Assembly: GCF_005887115.1 (NCBI RefSeq)
Contig: NZ_PNCJ01000026.1
Location: forward strand, 1-51,782
Reading direction: 5' to 3'
Source: Pseudoalteromonas rubra
Lineage (GTDB): Bacteria; Pseudomonadota; Gammaproteobacteria; Enterobacterales; Alteromonadaceae
Length of the DNA stretch: 51,782 nucleotides
A program made the translations under genes and the position numbers. Below, in pieces: positions 1-7,275 of this stretch (position 1 is its first letter; every line of letters starts with the position of its first letter). The notes beneath the pieces were generated by a model, which saw nothing but the letters and a program-made list of their open reading frames with translations, was not told the DNA's origin and did not search any database.

Positions 1-2
1 GA

Positions 3-62
3 TTAGTTGACCACTACAAACTGAGCTACTTCGAAGGAAGAGTTACATGGGCACCTCTCTAA
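3..62 (+). CDS. C-terminal fragment of a gene entering from the left, unidentified
   Basis: From position 3 a frame is open into the window and ends at a TAA at 60-62. The 19 visible residues (ending GRVTWAPL) are too few to assign a family. The same frame stays open after this TAA until TGA at 198-200. That 138-nt stretch reads plausibly as protein (it contains NYIMAGGVHLRASYR), so the gene may be interrupted by a premature stop, or a second small gene may start at GTG 90. Downstream genes look like orphan immunity proteins, so this could be the end of a toxin or immunity gene. That is inference from position only. Confidence 0.3.
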   Translation, partial: LVDHYKLSYFEGRVTWAPL

Positions 63-261
63 ACTAAGCGGATAAAGCAGCTTACCTTGGTGAATGAGGG
101 AAGTTCATTAAGAAATTATATTATGGCTGGAGGAGTGCACTTGAGAGCTTCTTATAGACAACCTGTTACAGCTGTTGTTTCTCGTGACAGCTTGAGATGA
201 CAACACGGGTAGAGTGAGTTAAAGGTTTCCTCGGTCAAAGAAAGTTGACGTAGACTATTGA
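63..261 (+). other. Possible broken continuation of the upstream reading frame
   Basis: Positions 63-200 stay open in the frame of the fragment ending at 62. A GTG at 90 could start a 36-residue product ending at TGA 198-200, but no convincing Shine-Dalgarno is seen. Either a nonsense mutation split one gene or this is chance. Positions 201-261 show nothing recognisable beyond the upstream region of the next gene. Confidence 0.2.
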
Positions 262-618
262 ATGACTAGTTATTTATTGATTTTTATTGGGATAGTGATT
301 GATATATCGTCTTGCTTCTTTAATTCAAAAAAGAGTTTAAGGCGCGGGGGAGTGTCCGGGATACTTGTTATTCCAGCTGTTTTGTATCTACTGGTATTTC
401 TATGGGACAGAGAACTAGTGGTTTTTGCAAAGACTCTAGATGTTGCAATATTCATTGGAATACATCTAGCTTTGCAATATGGTATTCCAAGCCTATTTTA
501 TCAAAGGAAGGACAATAGTCGAAACAAAAAGGAAAGCAAAAACAGAGTTGCACGGACGTATTTGGACGCTCCGGCGATGTCAAACCGATCAGGCCTGCGG
601 GATAGCGAGTTTTCTTGA
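262..618 (+). CDS. Small hydrophobic protein, possible orphan immunity protein
   Basis: 118 residues from an ATG at 262. The N-terminal two thirds hold about three hydrophobic segments (residues 3-15, 32-48, 58-75) separated by basic loops, so an inner-membrane location is likely. The last 20 or so residues are encoded by a DNA repeat (555-614) whose other copies lie at 51051-51671. The C-terminus is therefore probably a product of repeat insertion or recombination. The family is not recognised. Small multi-pass proteins next to such repeats often neutralise membrane-acting polymorphic toxins, but no toxin is visible here. The Shine-Dalgarno is weak, so the start is uncertain. Confidence 0.45.
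   Translation: MTSYLLIFIGIVIDISSCFFNSKKSLRRGGVSGILVIPAVLYLLVFLWDRELVVFAKTLDVAIFIGIHLALQYGIPSLFYQRKDNSRNKKESKNRVARTYLDAPAMSNRSGLRDSEFS
555..614 (+). repeat. Type A dispersed repeat, left copy
   Basis: This 60-nt element begins gacgtatttggacgctcc and ends gcgggatagcgagttttc. Diverged copies occur at 51051-51107 and 51612-51671, with a truncated copy at 51177-51198. Shared blocks are ggacgctcc(a/g)gc(g/t)atgt, aggcctgc(g/t)ggg and tagcgagttttc. It lies inside the 3' end of the preceding reading frame. Positions 619-847 after it contain no gene I can support. Confidence 0.75.
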
Positions 619-847
619 CCTCTTTTACCTGTTTTAACGAATTACAAGGAAACCCGCTCAAAATTCGCACTCAGCAGTGTTTTTTGTTTAATAATGCCTG
701 CGCGCCATATTGTGAATTTGGGAACAAGGATGCAGAGACCAACAGTGTAGGGGCAGTCGCACCAATTAGAGGTGTCATGTATCGTTCAATAAGCCTTATT
801 GCGTAAATAGACGACATAGACACAGTGGAACTAAATCGGAGGTATCC

Positions 848-1381
848 TTGATTAGAGAAAACTACTTTAATAAAAGAGCTTCCCTGCATTGCGTTGCAAT
901 TGCTGTGATTTATCTGGTTCTAGATATTAAACTTCTGTTCTTTGGAGAGAGTCAAACCCTGAACTTTGAATTTTTGTTCAATGTTAAGGTGTTTGTATGT
1001 TTTCTGTACTTACTATACTCAGAAAAGATAACTGGATACTTTGAGCAAGAGGATAATCTGCCGTTAGACTTTACGCTTCATATGACTGCATTTTTATTTA
1101 TGCTTTGGCTCATGATCGTGCCCGGAATCTTTGGCATCGCTTTTTCAAAGTATTTTGGGTGTGTCCTGATAATACTGTTGATAGGGTCAGTACCTATATT
1201 GTTTGAGGTTATAAAGTGCAGAGAAGTTAACCATGCCAGCTTTGGTCTCGTGAGTGTGGAGTTGCTAATTAAAGCAGCCTTTGTCTTCTGTGCTATCGTT
1301 ATTTTGATGTATCTCGTATCTGGCAATTGGTCATGGGAAATCAGGCCGATCCACACACTGATTAAAAATCACTATTTATAA
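848..1381 (+). CDS. Multi-pass membrane protein with TTG start, unidentified
   Basis: 177 residues. The start is a TTG at 848, chosen because a strong Shine-Dalgarno (cggagg, 838-843) sits five nucleotides upstream and there is no nearby ATG. About five transmembrane segments can be read, around residues 14-32, 42-58, 78-98, 100-117 and 137-157. The loops are short and carry few charges. The family is not recognised. Together with the hydrophobic gene at 262 and the repeat between them, it fits an accessory island that has collected orphan immunity-like membrane proteins, but no functional motif supports this. Confidence 0.6.
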   Translation: MIRENYFNKRASLHCVAIAVIYLVLDIKLLFFGESQTLNFEFLFNVKVFVCFLYLLYSEKITGYFEQEDNLPLDFTLHMTAFLFMLWLMIVPGIFGIAFSKYFGCVLIILLIGSVPILFEVIKCREVNHASFGLVSVELLIKAAFVFCAIVILMYLVSGNWSWEIRPIHTLIKNHYL

Positions 1382-1474
1382 CTTTGGGAAAGATGTCAGA
1401 CAAATTTTTACTATAGTATTCGTCAATCTTAAAGTTAACTTAGCCTTCATTAAACTTAGATATAAGCCCGCACT

Positions 1475-1888
1475 CTACAAAAATAACTCTTTAAACTGAT
1501 CCCACAGCCCTAGCGACTCATTGGCAAAAATATCTATACCTAACCAGGACTTAAGCAGATAAAGAACAACGAGTATAATACCCAACAAGATCATGGCAAC
1601 AACTAATAAGGTAATCAAAAACATAATTGCTGCTGTGACTCTTTCTGTGTGGCTCAGGCGACGTTTGTTCACCCCGCCCAGAAAGACAAAATAAAAGCTC
1701 CAGGGTAAAAAGGGTAACGCCAGAGTGGGTCTGAAATCTATTTTATGATTGTTCCAGTCTCGGGTATTGATTGCTTTTTGCAGTGCTTTGCGTTGTTTAT
1801 AAGTAAAGCTTGCTGCAACCTCAGGGTCCATTTTGCCAAGGAGCTGCTTAACATGAGCATGTCGTTGGTCTGATTTATTCACCGTCAT
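1475..1888 (-). CDS. Conserved small membrane protein of unknown function
   Basis: 137 residues. The ATG at 1888 is preceded by a clear AAGGAGG on the minus strand. The N-terminal 60 residues are soluble and basic (KMDPEVAASFTYKQRKAL, then a TRDWNNHKIDFRP stretch). They are followed by a short hydrophobic loop (about 58-72), a basic turn and a long transmembrane region (about 85-115). The C-terminus ends in a short amphipathic tail. I recall proteins of this layout as conserved hypotheticals in Vibrio, Shewanella and Pseudoalteromonas, without a function. Its start overlaps the end of a possible 51-residue gene upstream. Confidence 0.75.
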   Translation of the reverse strand: MTVNKSDQRHAHVKQLLGKMDPEVAASFTYKQRKALQKAINTRDWNNHKIDFRPTLALPFLPWSFYFVFLGGVNKRRLSHTERVTAAIMFLITLLVVAMILLGIILVVLYLLKSWLGIDIFANESLGLWDQFKELFL

Positions 1889-2030
1889 ACAGCCTCCTTA
1901 GCCATTGAGTCATATCAGTATTGAGACGGCAACAGGTTTTACGTGCGCACTCACCCCAAAAGATTTGCCAAGCTTTCTCTAAGTTTAGCGCTTTAAGCTC
2001 TGCTATCAATAGCTGCGGCCAATCAATCAC
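1875..2030 (-). CDS. Possible 51-residue protein overlapping the next gene
   Basis: A frame opens at GTG 2030 and ends at TAA 1875-1877. It overlaps the first 14 nt of the 137-residue membrane protein, so the two could be translationally coupled. The translation is rich in Trp, Leu and Cys (contains WQIFWGECARKTCCRLN) and looks protein-like rather than random. No strong Shine-Dalgarno is seen before the GTG, and no family is recognised. Conservation of the overlap in relatives would decide whether it is real. Confidence 0.35.
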   Translation of the reverse strand: MIDWPQLLIAELKALNLEKAWQIFWGECARKTCCRLNTDMTQWLRRLYDGE

Positions 2031-2289
2031 GGCATTGCTTAATTGTGCCTGTCATGTCCCAAACTTGGCTTAGGGGTTGTAAGTTAATAATAGTATTGGC
2101 CTGAACTATATCTCATTTTCATCCAACCATAGTACGACCACCACCGAAGCATGGTGTGAGTAATTCTGTAGACTGCTAAAAAGCTCGGTGGCTATGGCGG
2201 TTTCACTTCGCTGGTCAGTTGAGTTTATTGTATGAAATACAGCCCACTTGAACACTTGCTTACGAGGCAAATTGAGGCACAAAGGAGTA

Positions 2290-3000
2290 ATGACATTGGT
2301 ACTGTTAAAATACCTCGATACCACATTTTACACGACACAAGAGTTGCTTGAGTTGGCAGATATCTCTGACCAAACACTCAAAGCATTCCAAGATAACAAA
2401 TTGATGCCCAGAGCTTCTTATACGCTTAGTCTCAACTTAAACTGTGATTCGTTCTTTGGTCATTTTAAAGACAGTCACACACTGGAGTACTACGCGAAGG
2501 GCTACGCGCTGTGGTTGAATGTTATTAGGAAGGAACAAAATAAAGCACAGGTCTATGAGATATTTTCTGCCCGTTACCGAAATATGCTCACCCGACTTAA
2601 TTGTCTTGGATATAGTTCAAATCACCCTAAGTTAACCACCTTTCTTGCTGATCATATTGCACAAGAGTGGCAGCACTTTTTAGATGGTACTTATGGCTTG
2701 TGCACTCGTTCTGGCTTGCCAGAGGAGATTGCTGCTAAAGAGTTTGCCATTATCAAGATAAACGAGCTTTGTGACTTGAAGCTGTTGGGCCAAGCAGACC
2801 GTGAAGTTTTAACTTTTGCCGTCAATTTACTAGATGGTGTGAGCGCACCATTTGCCCCGCACGAGCGGGATAGAAGCTCAAGGCGTCGTTTCGTTGATGA
2901 CGTGAGGGAAAAGTATGGCCTTACAGCCAGTCCAATATCACTGAATGCCGGTATGAAGCCAGACCAAAACTCCAGCACGGGTCGCAGCGACAATTGGTAA
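2290..3000 (+). CDS. DUF6058-family protein
   Basis: 236 residues from ATG 2290. That start was preferred over an upstream in-frame ATG at 2248 because aaaggag lies directly before it, although the spacing is tight and TTG 2296 is an alternative. The N-terminus (KYLDTTFYTTQELLELADIS) resembles the helix-turn-helix-like start of DUF6058 proteins. The rest is predicted soluble and mostly helical (EWQHFLDGTYGLCTRS, IAAKEFAIIKINEL, LTFAVNLLDGVSAPF). These proteins are common in Vibrio, Shewanella and Pseudoalteromonas, and their function is not established. There is no signal peptide or membrane segment. It is convergent with the transporter gene, 24 nt away. Confidence 0.7.
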   Translation: MTLVLLKYLDTTFYTTQELLELADISDQTLKAFQDNKLMPRASYTLSLNLNCDSFFGHFKDSHTLEYYAKGYALWLNVIRKEQNKAQVYEIFSARYRNMLTRLNCLGYSSNHPKLTTFLADHIAQEWQHFLDGTYGLCTRSGLPEEIAAKEFAIIKINELCDLKLLGQADREVLTFAVNLLDGVSAPFAPHERDRSSRRRFVDDVREKYGLTASPISLNAGMKPDQNSSTGRSDNW

Positions 3001-3024
3001 TTGCACTGTGTGCTAGGGTTGTGT

Positions 3025-3876
3025 TTACCGCTTGACGGCCCAGGCGGTAAACAGCCCGGCACTGATAAACATAAACAAGCTGTAGATACTTGGTGCTATA
3101 GACATCACTTCATTGCCCAACAGACCGGTAGTTACCAAAAGGGCGAGAGTGCCGTTTTGCAGGCCAACCTCAAGGGTAATGGTGCGGGTCTGTGTATCGC
3201 AGCGCAATAAAATACGCGCGACCAAAAAACCCATAATCATAGAAATCAGGTTTAAGGTGATCACAGAAGGACCCGCCTTGATCAGGTAGTCAACCAACTT
3301 ATCGCCCAGTTGAATACAAATACTGACTATCACCAGAAGCAATACTGCGACTGAAAACCAGCTGATATAGGGGCTGGCTGATTTAGCAAAGCGAGGCCAC
3401 TTTGCATTGACAGCCATGCCAACCAGAACTGGCAGAACACCGACCACAATAAGCTGCAACCAGGCTTTGAGTACCGGAAACTCTATCAAGGTGTTATTTT
3501 GTCCGTAATAGTCGATTGCCCATGCAGCCAACAATGGCAAACTAAATGGGGTGATAAACCCTATCACGGCAGTTAAAGACACCGACAGACCGACATCCCC
3601 TTTGGCCAGATACGAATAGAGGTTGGAGGTTGTGCCACCGGGGCATAAAGCCAAAATAAATAAGCCAATTGCCAACTCTCCTGTAAGCCCTGTGATCGCA
3701 ATAACAGCAATGGCAAGCAAGGGAAGTAGAACCAGCTGACACAGTGCCCCAATGAAAAAGCTTTTGGGTTGCATAAACACGCGCTGAAAGTCTGCCATTT
3801 TCAGGCTAAGGCCGACGCCAGTCATGATCAGTATGAGCGCAATGGGTAAGCCTATTTCAATTAAATCAGATGGCAT
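3025..3876 (-). CDS. Bile acid:sodium symporter (BASS) family transporter
   Basis: 283 residues with about nine to ten transmembrane helices, the usual size of bacterial BASS proteins. The motif ALCPGGTTSNLYSYLAKGD (near residues 79-97) matches the family's discontinuous-helix crossover (CPGG.xSN), which lines the substrate and Na+ sites. A second conserved stretch is EVGLQNGTLALLV near residue 236. Family members import bile acids, pantoate or other organic anions with Na+. The substrate here cannot be inferred, because no biosynthetic or catabolic genes adjoin it. The ATG at 3876 is preceded by AAGGAC. Positions 3877-4228 upstream hold no gene I trust. Confidence 0.9.
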   Translation of the reverse strand: MPSDLIEIGLPIALILIMTGVGLSLKMADFQRVFMQPKSFFIGALCQLVLLPLLAIAVIAITGLTGELAIGLFILALCPGGTTSNLYSYLAKGDVGLSVSLTAVIGFITPFSLPLLAAWAIDYYGQNNTLIEFPVLKAWLQLIVVGVLPVLVGMAVNAKWPRFAKSASPYISWFSVAVLLLVIVSICIQLGDKLVDYLIKAGPSVITLNLISMIMGFLVARILLRCDTQTRTITLEVGLQNGTLALLVTTGLLGNEVMSIAPSIYSLFMFISAGLFTAWAVKR

Positions 3877-4228
3877 GTTTTTGTCCTTGTTTGGCCTGAC
3901 TCAGCTTAATTTTAACAACGGATGTGATATGCCGTCACAGGTATTTTGTACAGGTGGGATGTGAAGTGCGTATGACGACAGTGCAGAGACATCAAGCTGA
4001 ACTGCAGCGGAAAATTCGAAGGAGACAATATAGCCAGGTTCAGGCACTGCATCGGGCTGTATGCGTTGAGTGCTTCAAAACAGCTGTATCTATGCCTATT
4101 ATTGTCATACTGGTGACTTTTTTGTCCGGCAATCGATTAAACTGCACTTCCTGACCATAGGTAAGCTAAGCCTACCCTACAGTGGTTGAGCCTGATAAAA
4201 TACAGATAAACACAGGGGAAATAAAGTT

Positions 4229-4576
4229 ATGAAATTAGCAAGCTTAAAGTTGGCCTTTGGAATGGGTCTGTTGTTTTTCAATACGTGTGCACTGGCCGCG
4301 GGTTGGACAGCACCTACCAGAATCACCTCAGTGGGCCAATATGGCACCAATTCAACCTTTTTCACCACCGAAGCTGATGTTAGCCAATGTGGCGATAAGA
4401 AAAAGCTCTTCTTTTTGACGAGTGATGCAACTGATCCTGAAAAATTCTACAGTACTTTGCTGATGGCATTTGCTTCCGGGAAAAGAATGAAAGTGTATTT
4501 ACATGATCCCGTTGTTTGTGGTCCTGAAAATGCTCAAAAAATAAATGCAGCAAACTTTTTCTATGTTTTTGATTAG
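4229..4576 (+). CDS. Small secreted protein with two cysteines, unknown function
   Basis: 115 residues. A Sec signal peptide is clear: a basic N-terminus, a hydrophobic core and ALA before Ala-Gly at residue 24. The mature part is about 92 residues with two cysteines (near 51 and 89) that could form one disulfide. Its layout of aromatic start, central Cys, SxLLMAFASGKRM segment and late Cys resembles a loose group of small secreted beta-barrel-like proteins. I cannot name a family. Shine-Dalgarno aggggaa lies upstream of ATG 4229. It is a single-gene unit ending in a terminator. Confidence 0.75.
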   Translation: MKLASLKLAFGMGLLFFNTCALAAGWTAPTRITSVGQYGTNSTFFTTEADVSQCGDKKKLFFLTSDATDPEKFYSTLLMAFASGKRMKVYLHDPVVCGPENAQKINAANFFYVFD

Positions 4577-4595
4577 TACGCTTTGCCATTAAAGT

Positions 4596-4630
4596 AAAAA
4601 ATAGTCTGTCCCAGGACAGGTCATTTTTTT
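4596..4630 (+). terminator. Rho-independent terminator
   Basis: The stem ctgtcc/ggacag (4606-4611 with 4614-4619) is flanked by an A-run (4596-4601) and a T-run (4624-4630). The near-symmetry means it could serve both the secreted-protein gene and the convergent minus-strand gene ending at 4690. Confidence 0.7.
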
Positions 4631-4689
4631 ATATCTCGCATGTTGTTGGTGCTGAAAGTTAAAAATTACGGTGTTCAGCCATATAGTTT

Positions 4690-6078
4690 TTACTCAGATA
4701 CTTCAATCCCAAAACTATCAACGGCTGCACCTTTTAAGAGCGAGGTATCGTTATATACGTTGCCCGCATCGCCTTTTTGAAACTCCCGCCTGAGAGCCTC
4801 AAGTTCACCCGAAAAATTCAGCACAGCGACATCCAGGTTTATCTCAATCCCCTCAACTAAGGTGATGTTGGTATTTACACTGGTACCAAATTCGAAATCG
4901 GGAATGGTCGCCTGAGGTTTACTCATGACTTCCCATCGGACTTTACCATTGACAGTGTCTTCCCATAGCAACGTAATCACAACCATTCTAACTCGTGAAT
5001 CCACCTCCGAAAAATCATGGTCGAACAGATTTCCGCTGTTTTGGTCTGCCAAGGACCGTGCAAATTGCTCGAACCCATTTTGAAAAGCGCTGTTGAATAG
5101 CAAAGGCGCGGTGCTCTCAGGCTGGCCGTCATCAGCAATGGTGTTTATGGTCGCTGATGAGGTGTACATATCAAAGCCCGGCAAATAAGTGTGCTCAGTA
5201 ACTGAGTTGTAAGCATAGCTGATGATGGCAAGGTCAGGGAAGATAAACTTATTTCGCTGGTTTGAGCTCAGAATAAACTGAGTGCTAAGCTCTTCTTTAT
5301 CATCAAAGGAGCTCAGAAATACGCAAGAATTAGGATAACCTTTGTTCGCGAAGGGTAAAGCGGCTATATTTACCCTCGCACCTTGGCTGTTAAAGGCGTC
5401 ATCGGTTAACTCAAGCAGCCGGTTTCCTTCCAGGTTAAACAGGCCGTCACGCACATCACTGTAGTCTTCATTGCTGATATGCAGGATTTCATTCTTACTC
5501 TCGGTACATAAATAGGCCGTAGCTGGTTCTGGGTTGTGCAAAGAGATCTCGTCTCCACTAAAACCGCAGATATAGTAAGTCTGGTTGACTGGCAGTAGGG
5601 GCACTGGGGGCCACATTTTTCCTTGGGTGGTCACAGCTAGGCTTCTGATCAAACTCGATTATGCCGTAACCTGTGTTGGTAACATCCAGTAAGGTATAGA
5701 GCTGAGTGTGCAGTGTCTGGTCATCTGTACTCTTGGTAACTAAAGAATCATGATGTGTGTTCTCAGGTAGTGTTTGTGCGAGTTTACCGTCTGCACCTGT
5801 TTTAGCACTGGCCATGACCTGGCCACTGGCATTATGAAAAATGACACCGGCAACTATGGGGTTAGGAATTGCACTACAGTCGTTGATAAGTGTGGTTGTC
5901 ACTGAAAACGATGTGGTTGAGTTGTCATTATCCGGTTTTGAGGTATTGGCTTTTGTTTGTTGTTCGTTACCTGCAACTGTCTTATCGCCGGATGCACCAC
6001 CCTTATCGCTGGATGAACCACCGCAAGCAGAGAGCGTTATTGCAGTACTGATAGCTAAAAAAATCCTTTAAATTTCAT
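4690..6078 (-). pseudogene. Outer lipoprotein gene disrupted by two homopolymer frameshifts
   Basis: Read as one gene this is 1389 nt, about 462 residues. ATG 6078 follows a GGAG and encodes MKFKGFF, then hits TAG right after a T7 run (6057-6063). With eight T residues the frame would run on as a signal peptide with lipobox LSAC-GGSS, then a Ser/Asp/Lys-rich linker, then the segment open to about 5560. At an A5 run (5616-5620) dropping one A gives HPRKMWPPVP and enters the 320-residue downstream frame, which is open to the stop at 4690. The two shifts cancel. The mature part is beta-rich with several cysteines; no family is recognised. Causes could be sequencing error, a true pseudogene, or slippage at the runs. 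Confidence 0.7.
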
Positions 6079-6449
6079 TTTTTCTCCAATTTATAAATCG
6101 TTATTTCCGTACACAGTAAAGCTAAATAGCATTTTAACAGATATGGATGTGCTTGCATTATGGACAAGATGCTTAATTTGCACTCAAAGCTGGCAGACTG
6201 ATTTTTTAGATGGAAATGAGGGCAGAAAATGAGAAATGCCAAAATGCCGCCTCTAGTGTAGTTTGAGCCAGCCAGGACGTAAACTTGTCGCAGGGACCCG
6301 AGGTCGTTCTAGTCATACCTTGCTCAGGTGCTGTTACACTGTCCACTGAGGAGGTTAGACAAGCTAATAGGCGCTCACTCAGCAGACGAGGATGCTCTGT
6401 AAGACTCTGGCAATGCAACCTCTTTGGCAGAAGTTGCATTGCCCGGCGA
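6079..6449. other. Intergenic stretch between the peptide gene and the lipoprotein gene
   Basis: It holds an 11-bp perfect inverted repeat (6409-6443) just after the stop codon of the upstream peptide gene, and the promoter side of the lipoprotein gene. Open frames cross it on both strands, but none has a ribosome binding site or protein-like composition. No third peptide with the GG-leader pattern was found. Confidence 0.5.
6409..6443 (-). terminator. Stem-loop after the first GG-leader peptide gene
   Basis: Perfect 11-bp arms (ggcaatgcaac at 6409-6419 and its complement at 6433-6443) begin seven bases beyond the stop codon of the minus-strand peptide gene. There is no T-run, so it may be a 3'-end stabiliser or a factor-dependent terminator. 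Confidence 0.45.
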
Positions 6450-6671
6450 TTAGTTGAAGTCGGTACACGGACCTGTAACTACGCAATACTGTCCGGGGCC
6501 TGGGCTTGTCGCAATGGTATCTGTGTCGGTTGGTGGCGGACAGTTACGATAACTTGGATAGCTGCTATCAGGTTCAATGTTGCCGCCTGCAACGTTAGGC
6601 GTTTGCGCCAGGTTTAACTGCTGAGACTGAGATAGCGCTTTTAATTTGGTTTTTTTGACTTGTAATTTCAT
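6450..6671 (-). CDS. Double-glycine leader peptide precursor 1
   Basis: 73 residues, preceded by AAGGAAT eight bases before ATG 6671. The leader is short, basic and amphipathic (MKLQVKKTKLKALS) and ends TPNVAGG at residue 30, a typical double-glycine cleavage site for C39-type peptidase transporters. The 43-residue core is rich in Pro, Ser, Thr and Tyr, holds three cysteines and ends CVVTGPCTDFN. It is paralogous to the peptide at 6846-7025, which shares the leader and the CV(V/I)TGxC end. Such precursors are normally exported and often modified (bacteriocin-, lanthipeptide- or signal-like). No modifying enzyme or C39 transporter is present in this window, so the product class is unknown. Confidence 0.75.
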   Translation of the reverse strand: MKLQVKKTKLKALSQSQQLNLAQTPNVAGGNIEPDSSYPSYRNCPPPTDTDTIATSPGPGQYCVVTGPCTDFN

Positions 6672-6808
6672 GAATTATTCCTTAATTATTCATTTTAGAA
6701 GAGACCTACGATTTTCCTGCTGTAGGTACATTTAATGTGCATGATGTGTTTTTTGTTGTCAAACTATTTCTTTGGTGTTTCTTTTTTGTATTTTTAAGCG
6801 GTGGGTTG

Positions 6809-6829
6809 AAAGCCCGTGAAACGGGCTTT
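6809..6829 (-). terminator. Stem-loop after the second GG-leader peptide gene
   Basis: The perfect 8-bp stem aaagcccg/cgggcttt with a 5-nt loop lies 17 bases beyond the stop codon of the minus-strand gene at 6846-7025. Only a short T stretch follows the stem on that strand. Confidence 0.6.
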
Positions 6830-6845
6830 GCTGTATGCTTAAAGT

Positions 6846-7025
6846 TTAGTTACAGACACCTGTTATCACGCAGGGGCTGCCAGATGCACATTCTGCTGTG
6901 AGTGGAATACAATCCCGGTTCCACCAGGAAAACTCTCCTCCGGCAATCTGAGGTGTTTGGGCCGGAATCAGCTTTTTTGCCTCTGAAAGGGACTTCAGGT
7001 GCGATTTTTTCATTGTCAGTTTCAT
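6846..7025 (-). CDS. Double-glycine leader peptide precursor 2
   Basis: 59 residues on the minus strand. AAAGGAT is six bases before ATG 7025, and the stop TAA is at 6846-6848. The leader MKLTMKKSHLKSLSEAKK continues to PAQTPQIAGG, with the glycines at residues 29-30. The 29-residue core starts EFSWWNRDC and ends SPCVITGVCN; it has four cysteines plus two Ser and two Thr. Leader and C-terminus align with precursor 1, so the two are a duplicated pair. An antisense open frame covers part of the same DNA but has no ribosome binding site. The core could carry disulfides or thioether rings; no processing gene is nearby. Confidence 0.75.
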   Translation of the reverse strand: MKLTMKKSHLKSLSEAKKLIPAQTPQIAGGEFSWWNRDCIPLTAECASGSPCVITGVCN

Positions 7026-7275
7026 TTTTATCCTTTGTAATGTTCGTTATTCTTCCTTTACTGCAAACGTCAAAGGGGCGTTTTTAATTTGTCGCATCAT
7101 TGCCTAGGTTGTCAAACAGTTTTAATTAGAGTAAATAAGTGACTATCATGGGTGGCATTTGCAGTTGGTCCGGGCCTTCGATAACGTGGCATTGTCTGTC
7201 AGTGAACCAGATATGGTCTGAGCTCGCTAAAAGCGCTACAATTCATCTTCAATATTTGCAGGCAGAGAACACCGC

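Noticed and set aside
615..806. 63-residue plus-strand open frame after the left repeat
   Set aside because: No ribosome binding site, composition not protein-like, overlaps the repeat; no family resemblance.
3924..4154. 76-residue plus-strand open frame between the transporter and the small secreted protein
   Set aside because: No Shine-Dalgarno, unusually basic and Gln-rich start, unlikely hydrophobic end; probably the promoter region of the neighbours.
5841..6071. 76-residue plus-strand open frame
   Set aside because: Antisense shadow of the lipoprotein gene's signal peptide and linker.
6285..6617. 110-residue plus-strand open frame rich in Arg, Cys and Trp
   Set aside because: Antisense to the first GG-leader peptide gene; lacks a ribosome site and looks like a chance frame.
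6902..7087. 61-residue plus-strand open frame
   Set aside because: Antisense to the second GG-leader peptide, which has a proper Shine-Dalgarno and a matching paralog.
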